A DNA stretch of 64,000 nt from JAJPKK01 sp963702755. Its GTDB lineage: Bacteria; Pseudomonadota; Alphaproteobacteria; Rhizobiales; Xanthobacteraceae. This document shows positions 37,284 to 47,902 of this stretch, in pieces (within the stretch, counting starts at the first letter, position 1; each line of letters starts with the position of its first letter). The stretch spans positions 115,933-179,932 of the forward strand of contig CAVPDZ010000030.1 in assembly GCA_963702755.1 (NCBI GenBank), written 5' to 3'. The notes under the pieces were generated by a model. The model worked only from the letters and a program-made list of their open reading frames with translations, made no database searches and was not told where the DNA came from. Both the position numbers and the translations under genes were made by a program.

Positions 37284-38072
37284 TCAGCGGGCGGCGGGAG
37301 GGACAATTCCATCGGCGGCGAGCTTTTCACGGCCGGCGGGTCCGGTCAGCCGCGCAACGACGTCCGCGACAGCGGGCGTGAGGGCGTTGCGATGCCAGAG
37401 CGAGAAGTCGGTGGCGAGAGCAAACTCCTTGGGAAACGGCCCGGCCAAGGCATCGGGGCTCGCCTGCACGATCTCGCTTGATTGCGACACGCCGAGATCG
37501 GCCGCACCTTCGACGACGAGCCGCATGGTCTCGACGCCGTCGCTCGAGAACTTGATCTTGGGGAGGATCTCGTCCTTCACGCCCAGCGCTTCGACCATCT
37601 TCATGAAGTGAGTCCCGACCGTCGCCCCGCGAGCAGGGTCCGATACGGCAATGCGCTTCGCCGCAAGCAGGGCCGCCTTCAATTTTTCCGGGGTGGAGAC
37701 ATCGGGCTTCTTGGACCCCGGTGTCACCGCAACGCCGGCGAAGGTGCTGCCGAAGGGCATGATGGTCCCATCTCGAAGCGCGCCGGCGCCTTCCGCGTTC
37801 CGGATCAGCGTGACGTTCGTGATCAGCAACGCCGCTTCAGGATCCGCACGGAAGCGCTTTTCCGTAGCGCCGGCAGTATCGAACACAAGGGTGACCTTGT
37901 TGCCCGTCGCCTTTTCGTATTCAGCCGCGATGGCGGTGAGGGGAGCTTTGGCGACGGCCGCCGCGTAGATCTTCACGTCTTGACCCTTTGCCGGTTGCGC
38001 GGAGGCAGTTCCCGCCATCGGCGCCGAAATGAACGCCGACATGAACATGGCCGCGAACATTGTTTTCTTCAT
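37284..38072 (-). CDS. Molybdate-type (ModA-like) periplasmic substrate-binding protein
   Basis: A 262-aa protein with a signal peptide (cleaved near ASAQPAK). The fold of type 2 periplasmic binding proteins is visible: VKIYAAAVAKAPLTAIAAEYEKATGNKVTLVFDTAG, the TPEKLKAALLAAKRIAVSDPARGATVG hinge and LGVSQSSEIVQ. ModA binds molybdate or tungstate, but no ModB or ModC is nearby and ligand residues are not clearly those of ModA. It could bind another oxyanion or be an orphan. GGGGAAG precedes the ATG. Confidence 0.8.
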   Translation of the reverse strand: MKKTMFAAMFMSAFISAPMAGTASAQPAKGQDVKIYAAAVAKAPLTAIAAEYEKATGNKVTLVFDTAGATEKRFRADPEAALLITNVTLIRNAEGAGALRDGTIMPFGSTFAGVAVTPGSKKPDVSTPEKLKAALLAAKRIAVSDPARGATVGTHFMKMVEALGVKDEILPKIKFSSDGVETMRLVVEGAADLGVSQSSEIVQASPDALAGPFPKEFALATDFSLWHRNALTPAVADVVARLTGPAGREKLAADGIVPPAAR

Positions 38073-38427
38073 TGGGCTTCCCCCTTGGCGATGCAAGCGC
38101 TCGGTTCATTGCCAGCATAGTTCGTCATGGGGGTCGGTTTATAGTCGAAAATCTTCCACGCGCCCCCAGCCGCCGGATCACCCGGTCGATGAGTTCAGAC
38201 TGAGTTCGAGTTGCCCGGCTCGACCGGCACGCGAGCCTTCGCCGAGGCGAAATCTCCTTGATTTTTCCGACGGATGATGGCCCCCTGACGCTGCTCGGTT
38301 ATTGGAGCACCGCGCCCGTCTCTCCCGTTGGGTCGGGCGCTGGATTCCTCTTGCAACCGATATGCGCGCATCACCTGAGATGTGCGCCCAACCTTCATTG
38401 GAAGTTCGCATTCCGACGGAGGAAGTT
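38073..38427. other. Divergent intergenic region
   Basis: 355 bases between the ModA-like gene and the large TPR gene. No repeat or RNA was recognised; both promoters should be here. Confidence 0.45.
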
Positions 38428-40837
38428 GTGACCAGGCTGTGCAAAACGACATTGGCGTTGTTCTCGTTGCTGATCGCGCTCGCCGTGGTCGTGACCGCAG
38501 GTGCCGCGACTTACACCGTCGGCGGCTACTCGCTGGGCGAACGGATTGCGCGCGACAATGCGGGCTTCCGATCCTTCAAGTGCGAGCCGAGCGATGTCTT
38601 TGAGGGGTACACTTGGTGCGAACGCTCGCAGCGAATGACCGCCGCGCAAGGCAATGGCACGCGGAAAAATGTCATCATTCACGGCGACGATCGGGCTCCT
38701 GTTTACCTCATGGAGAACGTCGCGCCGGTCGCGATCGACCGGAACGCGATCGAAGCGGAAATCGAAAACCTCTCGAAACGGATGAACGAGCGGCCGGTCA
38801 AGGTCGAGTGGCCGCCGCAGCTTCCGGGGCTTCCGACCTCGGTCATCGTGTCGTGGGGAAAGGTCGAGTTGGAGCCGCTCTCGAAGGACGACATGGAGAC
38901 CGTCGCGGCGGGGAACAACCCGGCGCGGGGGCTGCTCGTGGATACCCTCGGCGACCCGACGCGGTCGGCCACGGCCGGGCTGCCCGGTGTACCGTATCGC
39001 CGGCGGAGCAGGCTATCTCTATTCGGCGAGCTTCGACGGCAGCGGCCGCGGACATCAGAACTACGTTGCGGTCGACGTCTCCCAGCCGTCACTCAAGCTG
39101 TTTCTGCCTAAAATTCGCGAGGCCATACGGAAGGATCAGACGAAGGGCAGCAACGATTACGGACTATGGGGGGATATTGCGCTTGCGGTGCGCAACGTCT
39201 CGCTGGACGCTTCGGCAGACATAGCAAACGAAGCGCTGGACAAGGCGTTCAGCCAGTACAAGTCAAAAAAATTGCGCTCCCGCGTATGGTCGCTCCTTCC
39301 CATGGGATCGACTGGTCGCCTTGCGGAATACAGCTACTATTCGGACGACATTTATGGTCCCAAGACCGGCTACCCCAAGGTTCGAGCCGATATCGAAGAT
39401 TTCCTGGCGAAGAATCCGTCGGAGCCGTTCAGCGAGTTTTTGTTCTATACCATCGGCGATATCGACAAGGCGCTGGAGGCAAACCCCAACTCCGTCATCA
39501 TCGACGTGCTGCGCTACGGGAAGGGTCATCAGCTTCTCAAGGATCTGCTCCAGGAGACCGCGAACCACGTCAAGATGCCGAAGATGGAGGACTTGCAGGA
39601 GCCGGTGAACGATGCGCTGGCATTTCTGAACCAGCACCCCGAGCTTTCCGACAACAAGCCGCTGAGCGCCGTCGTTCCGTCCTTCGCCGAACGCGCCGCC
39701 GCGGCCCGGCCGTATTTCGAAGCGGTCGTGGCCCACTCTTCGGCGCCCCTGAGTGACGATGCCGCATACATGCTGGCGTGGCTCGATTATCACCAAGGCA
39801 AGTTCACGGCGGCGTTGGCCGAACTGTCTCAAGCGATGTCGCTCGGAAATCGCGACTACGAGGAGCCGGCGGTGAAGCAGGCGGTTCGGATTCTCCGCCG
39901 TTACGCTGCACGCGAACAGCTCGCGATGGTGGATGGAAACGCGGTTTTAGCGAAGGAGCCGACGCTGTGGTATCTCGCCGCTCGCGCTGCTTACCGGGAA
40001 TTCGACTATCCGACGGCTGTCGAGATTGGCGAACGCGGATTGCGCCGGATGAACGTATCGATCGATCGCCTGCCGGTGACCACCGATCAGGCCAAGATCG
40101 ATGCCGCGCTCAAAAGGATACTCCCGAAGGACAGCGAACTCGACATCAATCTGCGTGAAATTCCTTACGTGATGGAAGCCTCGCGCGAGATTCAGCAGTA
40201 CTTGGCTTTCCTGAAATCGCCGGCTGCCCAGATTCCCGATAATCTCAACAAGCGAGCGCGCGCGATCATCATGAAATATTCGCGGCTGGTGGAGCAGCCG
40301 GACTCCTCCGCCGGCAAAGCACCCCAGATCGTGTCGCACCGGGACCTCAGGCAGGCGCTTCATCTGATCGAGATGACATCCCGGAGCGCGGGGCAAAACC
40401 CGCAGAATGCCGCACTGCGTGAATGGATGATGTATCGCAAGGTGCGCATCCTCGTGCAGTTCGCGCCGGAGCAAGTTCCCGACGCGGTCGTGGCACTGGA
40501 GAAGGAGTTCCCGAATTCGAAATTGCTGGATGATGCGCTTGCCGAGGAGATCTTTGCCGAAGGTGTCGCGCGGAAAGACGTTGCGGGCGCGGAAAAGACA
40601 TTTCGGAGGCTTGTCGAGAAGTATCCGAACGGCAATGCCGTCGACAACGCCTACACGTGGATGGCGATCATCTATCGCTGCGCCGGACGCCCGGACGATG
40701 CCCTCAAGCTCAATCGCGATATTCTGAGGCTCTTCCCGACGACGCGGCATGCCCGCTACGCAACGACGCGGATGGCGGAGCCTGACGCCAAGTCCTGCCG
40801 GGCGTGGCAAACGGCAGACCAGGACGGCACGAAGTAG
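38428..40837 (+). pseudogene. Large exported TPR-like protein, one frameshift
   Basis: About 800 aa. The preferred start is GTG 38428 with GGAGGAA upstream. A signal or anchor helix (ALFSLLIALAVVVTAGAA) follows. The frame shifts near 38985 (one extra base in CTGCCCGGTGTACCG) and then runs to 40837. The C-terminal third has TPR-like helices (AEKTFRRLVEKYPNGNAVDNAYTWMAIIY ... ALKLNRDILRLFPTTRHARYA). The middle is unrecognised. It is convergent with the TIR-STAND-FGE gene (72-base gap). Role unknown. Confidence 0.75.
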
Positions 40838-40909
40838 CGGGCCGCTTGGTCATGTCAGACCGCCGCGGGTGTGAGTTCTAAATAGGCTAGCCTGCGCCGG
40901 CTGGCCGGC

Positions 40910-43614
40910 TCAGGGCGCGAGCGAGCGTCCGACCCGAATGCCGATGCTGTCGCTCCCCTTGTCAAAGTTCCACCAGTCGCGCGCGGCCGACCGCAGCATT
41001 CTGGCGCGCTGAACCCAGGAGCCTCCGCGGATGACGCGGTGGGTGCAATTTCCGCCCGTCCAGGCCGCCCCATTCGGATCGGCATCGCGGTAGTTGTCCT
41101 GATAACAATCCTCGACCCACTCCGACACGTTGCCGTGCATGTCGTAAAGCTGGAAACGGCTGGGCTTCTTCTCTCCCACCGGGTGCGGCTGGCCGTCGGA
41201 GTCGAGGGCGAACCACGCATACTGATCGAGCACCGCATCGTCGTTGCCGAATGAGAAATGCGTGGTGTGCCCGGCCGGGGGATTTGCCCTTGCCGCGTAT
41301 TCCCATTCGGCTTCCGTCAGCAGCCGATAGTCCTTGCCGGTGATGCGTCCAAGCCACGCCACGTATTGTTTCGCGTCCTTCCAGCTGACGTTGATGACCG
41401 GCTGACGGCCGCGGCCCCAGCCGTTGTCGTTGGTCACCGGCGAACAGTCGCCGTGCGCCACGCAGGCTTGCCACTGGTCGAACGTAAGTTCGAAGGCCGA
41501 GACTGCGAACGGCCGGTCGAACGTCACCGTGTGGGTCGGCTGCTCGTCGGGGTTGGGTTGATAGCCGATGGTGACGCTGCCTGCCGGAATGACCACCATC
41601 TTCGGGCAGTCGGCGCATTCGGTGAAGTCGGCGAGCGGCATGAGCGCGCGTTCTTGCGCGGCCGTGAGGGGGTGGGCGCGCAGCAACGCGTAGGAATGTT
41701 CGTTTAGCCACGGCCACTGCCACCAGATCGCGAATCCTGCTGCTACGGCCGCAACGAGCGACGAGGCGGCGAGCCGGTGAACCAGCACCCTGCGGCGGCT
41801 CCGCACGATGAAATCCCGCTCAGGCGCCGGGATGTCCTCAGGGCGCCGCGACAGCCAGCCGCGCGCCTGCTTCAACGCGAAGCCCCTGAGCAATGCGTCG
41901 CTCTTTGAGCGGGCCGGCGTTGCCTCCCATTCGCGCTTGGCGAATTCCAGTCCGCTTCGCCAGGCAAGGAAGCCCCGCTCGCCAGCAATCCACTCTTTCA
42001 GCTTGTCCCAGCGCCGGAAAATCGCCTCATGCGCGACCTCGGTGTAGGTCTCGCCGCCCTGGGTCACGGTGACCAGAAGGCGATTGGGGTAATCGGCAAG
42101 CTCCGAGACCAGCCGCCATTCCTGATCGGAAAATTCGGAGCGGGGCGCCCGTCGCCGCGTTGGCTCGCCGTCTTGCCGCACGGTCGCGCATCGAATCGTC
42201 AGCACGCGCCGGAGCGCAGCCTCGCTCTCCGCATGCGCCGCAAGGAAGCTGCTGGCGCGCGAGACGAGGACGCCGCCAAGCTCGAAGGACTGCGCGGGAA
42301 GACGCAGGATGCCGTCACCCTCTCGCACCATCTGCGTCCACATGTCGTCGAGCGTGTAGGAGAGGAGCGGCAAAGCGCCGACGTCCTTGACCGAAATCCT
42401 CGACGGTCCTTCGCGTGATGATGTCGACAAGGGTCGGACTTTCGAAACGGGCCGACAGCAGCTCGGCCGGCTGGCTGATGACCTGGCGCAGTTCCGGCTC
42501 GCCAAGCGGCGGCACATCGATCTGGAGCCGCCCCTTGAAAAGGGGGCCATCGTTTTGCAGGTGACCGAGGAAGTCCGATCGCAAGCTCATCATGGCGCGA
42601 AAACGCGGGGCGGTCAGCGCCTGGCCGAGGAGCTCGGAGAAGCGCTTGCGCTGGCGCTCGTCGGCGCGGACGTAGAGCTCTTCGCCCTGGTCCACATACA
42701 GGAAGAAGGCCGACGGCTTCGACTGGTCGAGCTCGAGGCGGCGGCGCTCGGTCGCGTCGATCAAGTCGCGCAGCGTCGCCTTGTCGTCCCGCAACAGCTC
42801 GATCCAACCGTTCTGGTGCTTGACCCGCTCGGGATCGGTGGCCGCGAATTGCCAGCGGTCGAGGAAGGCTTCGACGAGCGCCCGCAGCGGCTCCGTGCCC
42901 GGCTTGAGCTTGAGGAACAACCATTGGCGGCTGTTCTGAAAGACCTCCGGCCATTGATTGGAGACGCGCGCCTGATCGGGCCACGCCTGGCGCTTGAGCG
43001 CCGCCAAGACCCCAGCCTGGGCCAGCGAAGATTTGCCCACCCCCGAATTGCCGATGAGGATCGGAAGCTTCTCGGGGACCGCTATCGCGTTGAGCGACTC
43101 GACAGTCTCCGACGTCCGCCCGAAGAAGTAGTCGCTGTCCTCCTCGGTCATGGCGGCAAGGCCGCGATAGGGAGCCGCGTGGCGCCACAATTCGCCCGGC
43201 CGCGAGCCGGCGCCGGCCGCTGCATCGAACAGCTTTGCTACTTCCTTGTCGGAGGCCGGATCGGGGGCGACGATCCAGTGCACTCGCCGCAGGAACGGCA
43301 AGCCCGGCGCGTTCTGCCCCTCCATCAACATAAGGACGAGCGGAAAATCCGGGGACTTCACCCGTTTGTCGAGCGCCTCGTCATATTCCAGCACTTGCCA
43401 GGGGCCGAGGCCGCGCTCGTCCCACCAGCAGGATGAACGCCGTGGCGTCCGCGATTTCCTGGGCGAGCTGCGCCGTCCAGAAGCCGCCGGCCCGGTTGTG
43501 GTGGACCGCCATGAAAACACGGGACGTCGGATCTTTGCGCTCGATCGCAGTCTTGAGCCGCTCGGCGAGCGCCTGGTCTGGCGAGTGGTAACTCAGAAAC
43601 CAGCGCTGCATCAC
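40910..43614 (-). pseudogene. TIR - nSTAND1 ATPase - TM - FGE-sulfatase-like protein, two frameshifts
   Basis: About 900 aa. Residues 1-110: TIR domain (QRWFLSYHSPDQALAERLK, AFILLVG, then WQVLEYDEALDK with a glutamate at the usual catalytic position). About 145: nSTAND1 opening PYRGLAAMTEEDSDYFFGR; Walker A IGNSGVGKSSLAQ about 185; Walker B FFLYVDQGEELY about 305. A membrane helix lies near 620. From about 665: FGE-sulfatase fold (MVVIPAGSVTIGY, LLTEAEWEYAAR, YDMHGNVSEWVED, VIRGGSW), without obvious catalytic cysteines, so probably a sensor. Shifts are one extra A near 43427 and one extra T near 42400. Start GTG 43614 or ATG 43611. Confidence 0.85.
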
Positions 43615-43992
43615 CTACGACCCGGAACCTTGAACAATTCAAATCGCGCGCTTCCGATCTCTGCACCGGATCATCTTTCATCGCAATCAAGCTTTGAAGG
43701 GCAAATACCGGCCGCCGGCAGGAGCTTCGCCAGCATGGTGAATCCCGTCCGCGGCGATGTTAGGCCAGCGTGGCCGCCGCGCGGCTCAGCCGGCGCGCGG
43801 TTGCTGGCTTCATTGCAATGCGATAAGAACGCCAGGCATGCCCGCAGAGGCGTGTGACCCCCTTCCTCAACCTTCCGGATCGTTGAACCCGAATGTGACT
43901 GGAAAATCGGGCGTCTTCCCGCTCAAGCCTGTCCGGCGTCCGCGGGTGACGGCGACCGCCAAAGGGATGAGGAACCCTCGGAAGGAAATCTC
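43615..43992. other. Divergent intergenic region
   Basis: 378 bases between the TIR-STAND-FGE gene and the PEBP gene. No small gene, repeat or RNA was recognised. Confidence 0.45.
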
Positions 43993-44574
43993 ATGTCAGT
44001 TACGCGTCATCTCTACAGCCTCGTCGCCGCCGGCGGTCTGGTGCTCGCCGCATGGGGCATGGGCGGCGCCGCCAACGCGGCGGAGCCGTTCGCACTCACG
44101 TCCTCGACCTTCAAGGACGGCACGATGATGCCGAAGAAGGTCGCCAACAAGAACCCGCAGAATCCGAACTGCGTCGGCGACAATGTTTCGCCCGAACTGT
44201 CGTGGTCGGGCACGCCGGAAGGCACCAAGAGCTTCGCGTTCACCATGGTCGATCCCGAAGGCCGCGGCGGCCTCGGCGTGTTCCACTGGGTCGCTTACGG
44301 CATCGCCCCGACGACGACGTCGTTCGCCGAGGGCGAGGTCAGCAAGGAGTCGCCGAAGTACGTGGGCGGCAAGAGCACCCAGGGCGTCGGCTTCTTCTCC
44401 GGGCCGTGCACCCCGCCGGGCTCCCCGCATCACTACACCTACATGGTGATCGCGACCGATCTTGCGCCGACCGAACTGTCGCCCGGCCTGACTTTGCCGG
44501 AACTGCAGGCAAAGCTCGCCGGCCACACCAAGGGCGCCGCCGGCCTCGTCGGCCTCTTCGTCAAGCCGCAATGA
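43993..44574 (+). CDS. YbhB/YbcL-type PEBP (Raf-kinase-inhibitor-like) secreted protein
   Basis: A 193-aa protein with GAAGGAAATCTC before ATG 43993 and a signal peptide ending near ANAAEPF. The PEBP fold is clear: GDNVSPELSWSGTPEGTKSF, MVDPE, FHWVAYGI and HHYTYMVIATDL. The anion-binding pocket histidine lies in HWVAY. Bacterial members are periplasmic or cytosolic with unknown roles. Two hairpins follow. Confidence 0.9.
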   Translation: MSVTRHLYSLVAAGGLVLAAWGMGGAANAAEPFALTSSTFKDGTMMPKKVANKNPQNPNCVGDNVSPELSWSGTPEGTKSFAFTMVDPEGRGGLGVFHWVAYGIAPTTTSFAEGEVSKESPKYVGGKSTQGVGFFSGPCTPPGSPHHYTYMVIATDLAPTELSPGLTLPELQAKLAGHTKGAAGLVGLFVKPQ

Positions 44575-44584
44575 GCTGACGCCG

Positions 44585-44600
44585 CGCGGGCTTGCCCGCG
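44585..44600 (+). terminator. Short GC hairpin after the PEBP gene
   Basis: CGCGGGC / GCCCGCG with a TT loop, followed by GGGGCTTTTA. Weak on its own; the stronger terminator follows at 44631. Confidence 0.5.
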
Positions 44601-44630
44601 GGGGCTTTTACGCGCGATTGCAAGTTTGAG

Positions 44631-44664
44631 CGGTCCCGGAGCAATCCGGGGCCGTTCTTCTTTT
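44631..44664 (+). terminator. Rho-independent terminator
   Basis: CGGTCCCGGA / TCCGGGGCCG stem with one G-T pair, loop GCAA, then TTCTTCTTTT. It ends the PEBP transcript. Confidence 0.8.
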
Positions 44665-44796
44665 GCGGCGGCGTAGGGCGGGCGCCTGCGGCGCCCGTCG
44701 GCGGGTGGCTTCGAGAGGGCAGGGCCTTGCATCGCGGCCCGCGCTCATGCATGAAAAACGCCGGCAGTTCCTTCGGAGGCATCGTTCGCCCGCCGT

Positions 44797-44874
44797 AGGA
44801 GTGTAGCTCAATTGGCCAGAGCACCGGTCTCCAAAACCGGGGGTTGGGGGTTCGAAGTCCCTCCACTCCTGCCA
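44797..44874 (+). tRNA. tRNA-Trp (anticodon CCA)
   Basis: Acceptor AGGAGTG/CACTCCT, D arm AGCTCAATTGGCCAGAGC, anticodon loop CTCCAAA, T arm GGGTTCGAAGTCC, encoded CCA. An IS5-type remnant lies 80 bases downstream. Confidence 0.95.
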
Positions 44875-44955
44875 ATTAACTCAATGACTTAGCGTCAATT
44901 ACAGACGCGATCAGTTGCCAAGTTTAAATTGGGGCAACGCTGAGGGCAACTGGAA

Positions 44956-45440
44956 TACGCGATAGTCGACGCCACCATCGTCAAGGTCCACCGCCACGGA
45001 CAGGGCGCAAAAGGGGGACCCAAAGCCAGGCGATCGGCCGCTCGAAAGGCGGCATGACCACCAAAATCCTGGCCCTCACCGATGCGCTCGGCAATCTCGT
45101 GCGCTTCGTGCTTCTGCCGGGGCAGCGCTTCGACACGGTGGGCGTGCCGCCCCTAATCGAAGGATTGGCCTTCGACGCGCTGATCGCCGACAAAGCCTTC
45201 GACAGCAACTCGATTATCGCCAATCTCGACGCGCGTGGCGCGAAGGCCGTCATCTCCCAACATCCGCGTCGCGCAAAGCCTCTCAGCATCGACGAGGAAA
45301 TGTACAAATGGCGGCATCTAATCGAGAACTTCTTTGGCAGGCTCAAGGAGTTCAAACGCATTGCAATGCGCGCCGACAAGACCGATCAAAGCTTCGCCTC
45401 CATGATCCATCTGACTGCAGCCGTGATAAACTCCCGATAA
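44956..45440 (+). mobile_element. Truncated IS5-family transposase remnant, frameshifted
   Basis: The C-terminal half of an IS5-type DDE transposase. YAIVDATIVKVHRHG opens the visible part (the aspartate of DAT is a catalytic D), then after a one-base loss near 45043 GGMTTKILALTDALGNLVRFVLLPGQ, LIADKAFDSNS (second D) and WRHLIENFFGRLKEFKRIAMR (the DDE glutamate). It ends VINSR. The N-terminal third and both terminal inverted repeats are missing, so it cannot move by itself. Confidence 0.85.
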
Positions 45441-45724
45441 ATCCCAACAGCCCCTAAACCGTCTTGCTACCGTTGCTGCGGGGGCTGCTCGGTCTGCGCT
45501 ACGGCCGAGGACTTCCTTGGCGACGAGGGTTCGCAGGTTCAAATTACGTGCCTTGGGCCGCTTAAGCGACGCGAATGTTCTCGGCTGTGGGACACCATTA
45601 GTCGTAAGAGAGCCCAACCGACACTAAGGTCGGCTCGAACCCACCGCGTCGAATGTCAGGCATATGCCCTCCCTCTGTGAGGTGATTGCGCTTAGCTCCA
45701 TCCGGGCTACAAGTTCGGTTCGGG

Positions 45725-46489
45725 ATGACCATGTTCCTGCACTGGCCCGCCCTAGCGCCGGGTGACGATCCTCTTACGCTGCCGACCGAGCGCGTCGATT
45801 GCGTTGCGGTCTCGCTGATGGCGCTGGCCGCAGACGCGCAGGGCCATTTGCGGAGCTGTTTTGTCTGCGCGCGAAATCGAGATCGCGCGACGCCACCGCC
45901 ATGAACATGATCGGGCGAACTATGTCACCCGCCATGCTGCTCTGCGTCTTATCCTCGCGCGTTACCTGAAAGCTCCGCCAGCCTCGCTGGTGTTCTCCGA
46001 GGAGACGAATGGCCGGCCGATCCTCGCGGGCCCCGCCGCCCGCCTGCATTTCAATCTCAGTTCCTCCGGCGACATCGCACTGCTGGCCGTCTCCTGCGTC
46101 GCTCCGGTCGGGGTCGATGTCGAGAAGGTGCGCGAAATCGCGGATGTTCTGGCGTTGGCCCGCGATCATTTCGCTCCGACCGAGTTCGACGATCTGAACC
46201 GTCTGGCGCCCGAAGAGAGGCTGTTTTCTTTCTTCGTGACCTGGACGCGCAAGGAAGCCTTCGTCAAGGCGACAGGTCTCGGATTGTCGTTCCCGCTCGA
46301 CGGGTTCAGCACGGGTCGAACGGACAGTCCGGCGGCAGTGGATGTCGGAGGTGCCCGCGACAAAAACTGGACGATGAAGGATCTCGTCCGGGTCCGGGCT
46401 ATGCCGGGGCGCTCGCGATCCATCAACCTCGCGTCGCGATCCGTTGCCGGCGGGCCGACTGGTCGTGGCTGCTCGATCCGCCAAACTGA
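45725..46489 (+). pseudogene. 4'-phosphopantetheinyl transferase (Sfp type), two frameshifts
   Basis: About 254 aa. N-terminus MTMFLHWPALAPG, then LSAREIEIARRHRHEHDRANYVTRHAALRLIL. The catalytic motifs are GVDVEKVREI and WTRKEAFVKATGLGL. The C-terminus YAGALAIHQPRVAIRCR and WSWLLDPPN is read after a shift. Breaks are an extra T near 45868 (TTTT) and a missing C near 46397 (GTCCGGG for GTCCCGGG). It loads phosphopantetheine on carrier proteins; the carrier domain of the NRPS-like protein at 47903 is the natural client, 1.4 kb downstream. Confidence 0.88.
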
Positions 46490-46506
46490 AGCCCTTATCG
46501 CCAGAC

Positions 46507-47304
46507 CTAACTTTTCCGACACGGCAGAAAGTAGGTGTATCCCTTGAACGCGCTGTAATCGCGATGCGGTTCGAAGGGCTGGATCGGCGCTTTGCGCTGC
46601 GCAGTCGGCCGAACCTCCAGCGAAAGCATGTAGAGCGGATCGATCAGGCGGGACGTCGCGTTCTCGAAATATTCGGTGCCGTGCTCACCCGTGCGCCACG
46701 TCAGCGCCCCCTCGTCCCCAACCTCGTAAACCTCAAGATGCACTTCAGGCAAATATTTGCGGTTGCCGCCTGGGCGGAATACCGTCGCGATGCGCTCACC
46801 GCGGGCGATCCGCTGGCCTTCTTTGAGGCCGCTGATCTCCTCATACCTGAGATGGTCGAACTCGGCGTAGTAGGACGCCACTCCCGCGTTGAGTCCGAGG
46901 TCCTCGCGCGAGTGTACGATCAGCAGTGCGCCTTCGCGCCCTTGCCCCCAATCGGCGACCCAGACGCGACGCACCGTGCCTGGTGCCGGGGCTAAAACGG
47001 CGTCGCCAAGACGCCCGCCGTCGACACCGGAGTGGATCTCGTCCCGTCGCGTGCGGTCGACATCAATCATGCTCGCATAGAGCGAAGTCAGCGGGGAGCA
47101 TGCATAACCTTTGGGATATTCCGGCTCGAGGCCTGTCGGGGTGATGCCATAACCCTTGATGCTGTCGTCCATGACGTCCGCCGGCCTTTCGATTTCCGCC
47201 GCATCGGTGGGCGAGGCGGCCTTTCCGCCGATCCCCATTGCCGACATCGCTGCCAGCATTGCCGCCGCGGCAAGCCGTCCGGTGTGCGCGGCCGAGGATG
47301 TCAA
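46507..47304 (-). CDS. M23-like (LytM fold) peptidase-family protein
   Basis: A 265-aa protein, probably exported (alanine-rich leader ending near GGKAASPTD). The LytM fold is visible: HSGVDGGRLGDAVLAPAPGTV contains the H-x(3)-D zinc pair, and EVHLEVYEVG carries the later histidine (usually H-x-H, here H-L-E). VASYYAEFDHLRYEEISGLKEGQRI is the strand-turn typical of LytM. The altered second motif makes activity uncertain. It converges with the phosphopantetheinyl transferase. Confidence 0.78.
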   Translation of the reverse strand: MTSSAAHTGRLAAAAMLAAMSAMGIGGKAASPTDAAEIERPADVMDDSIKGYGITPTGLEPEYPKGYACSPLTSLYASMIDVDRTRRDEIHSGVDGGRLGDAVLAPAPGTVRRVWVADWGQGREGALLIVHSREDLGLNAGVASYYAEFDHLRYEEISGLKEGQRIARGERIATVFRPGGNRKYLPEVHLEVYEVGDEGALTWRTGEHGTEYFENATSRLIDPLYMLSLEVRPTAQRKAPIQPFEPHRDYSAFKGYTYFLPCRKS

Positions 47305-47442
47305 TTCGGGCTCCTCGATGGAGCGGATGTGTTCTAAATCACCGGTTCCTCCTGTGATTTGTGCCAGCAGGGGCTTTACCCGAGAACCAAATACTCGCTT
47401 GGCGCGACTAAAAAGGCGAATCCCGCAAGGGGCGGAAAAAAG

Positions 47443-47893
47443 GTGGTTGCCGTGCTGAAAATCTCCATCGTCATGCTGACAACGGCGGTATTCGCCGGAT
47501 TGTTGATCGCCGATCCCGGTGCGCCGCTGTCGGCTGCCGCCGGCCGGACCAGGATCGCGACTGCGAATGCCGGGACGGCCGTCAACCAGCAGCGATCAGG
47601 CCAAACGCCCTCCTCGGCGGAGGCATCGGCAGCAGCGCCGCTCGTCGTCCGTCAGGACGCCCCGGCCGTGTCCAAAGGACCCGACAGGCGGGCAGCGGGA
47701 TCTTCCCGTCCTCGACCAGCCGGTAAGGGTTGCCTCGCTCGCCAATGCGGTGTGCGGAGTGCCGGACCTTGCTGTGGTGATGACGCCCCGCGGGCCGGCC
47801 GCGGGCGCCCCGGATTCGGAGCGCCAGGTCCGCAAGCAGACCCCGCATCGCCATTTGGCGAGCCGCGCGCTTCACTACCGCCGGCATGGATAA
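47443..47893 (+). pseudogene. Hypothetical secreted protein, probably frameshifted
   Basis: GTG 47443 or 47452 begins a hydrophobic leader (VVAVLKISIVMLTTAVFAGLLIADPGAPLSAAAG). After about 80 residues the first frame loses coding look; near 47690 the neighbouring frame takes over with LPVLDQPVRVASLANAVCGVPDLAVVMTPRGPAAG and ends at 47893. No family was recognised. It sits directly before the NRPS-like gene. Low confidence. Confidence 0.35.
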
Positions 47894-47902
47894 CCGATCG
47901 CC

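Noticed and set aside
37284..38072. True molybdate transporter ModA.
   Set aside because: No modB or modC is near and the ligand residues cannot be matched with confidence; called only ModA-like.
40910..43614. Diversity-generating retroelement target (FGE/C-type-lectin C-terminus).
   Set aside because: No reverse transcriptase or template repeat is visible within the window.
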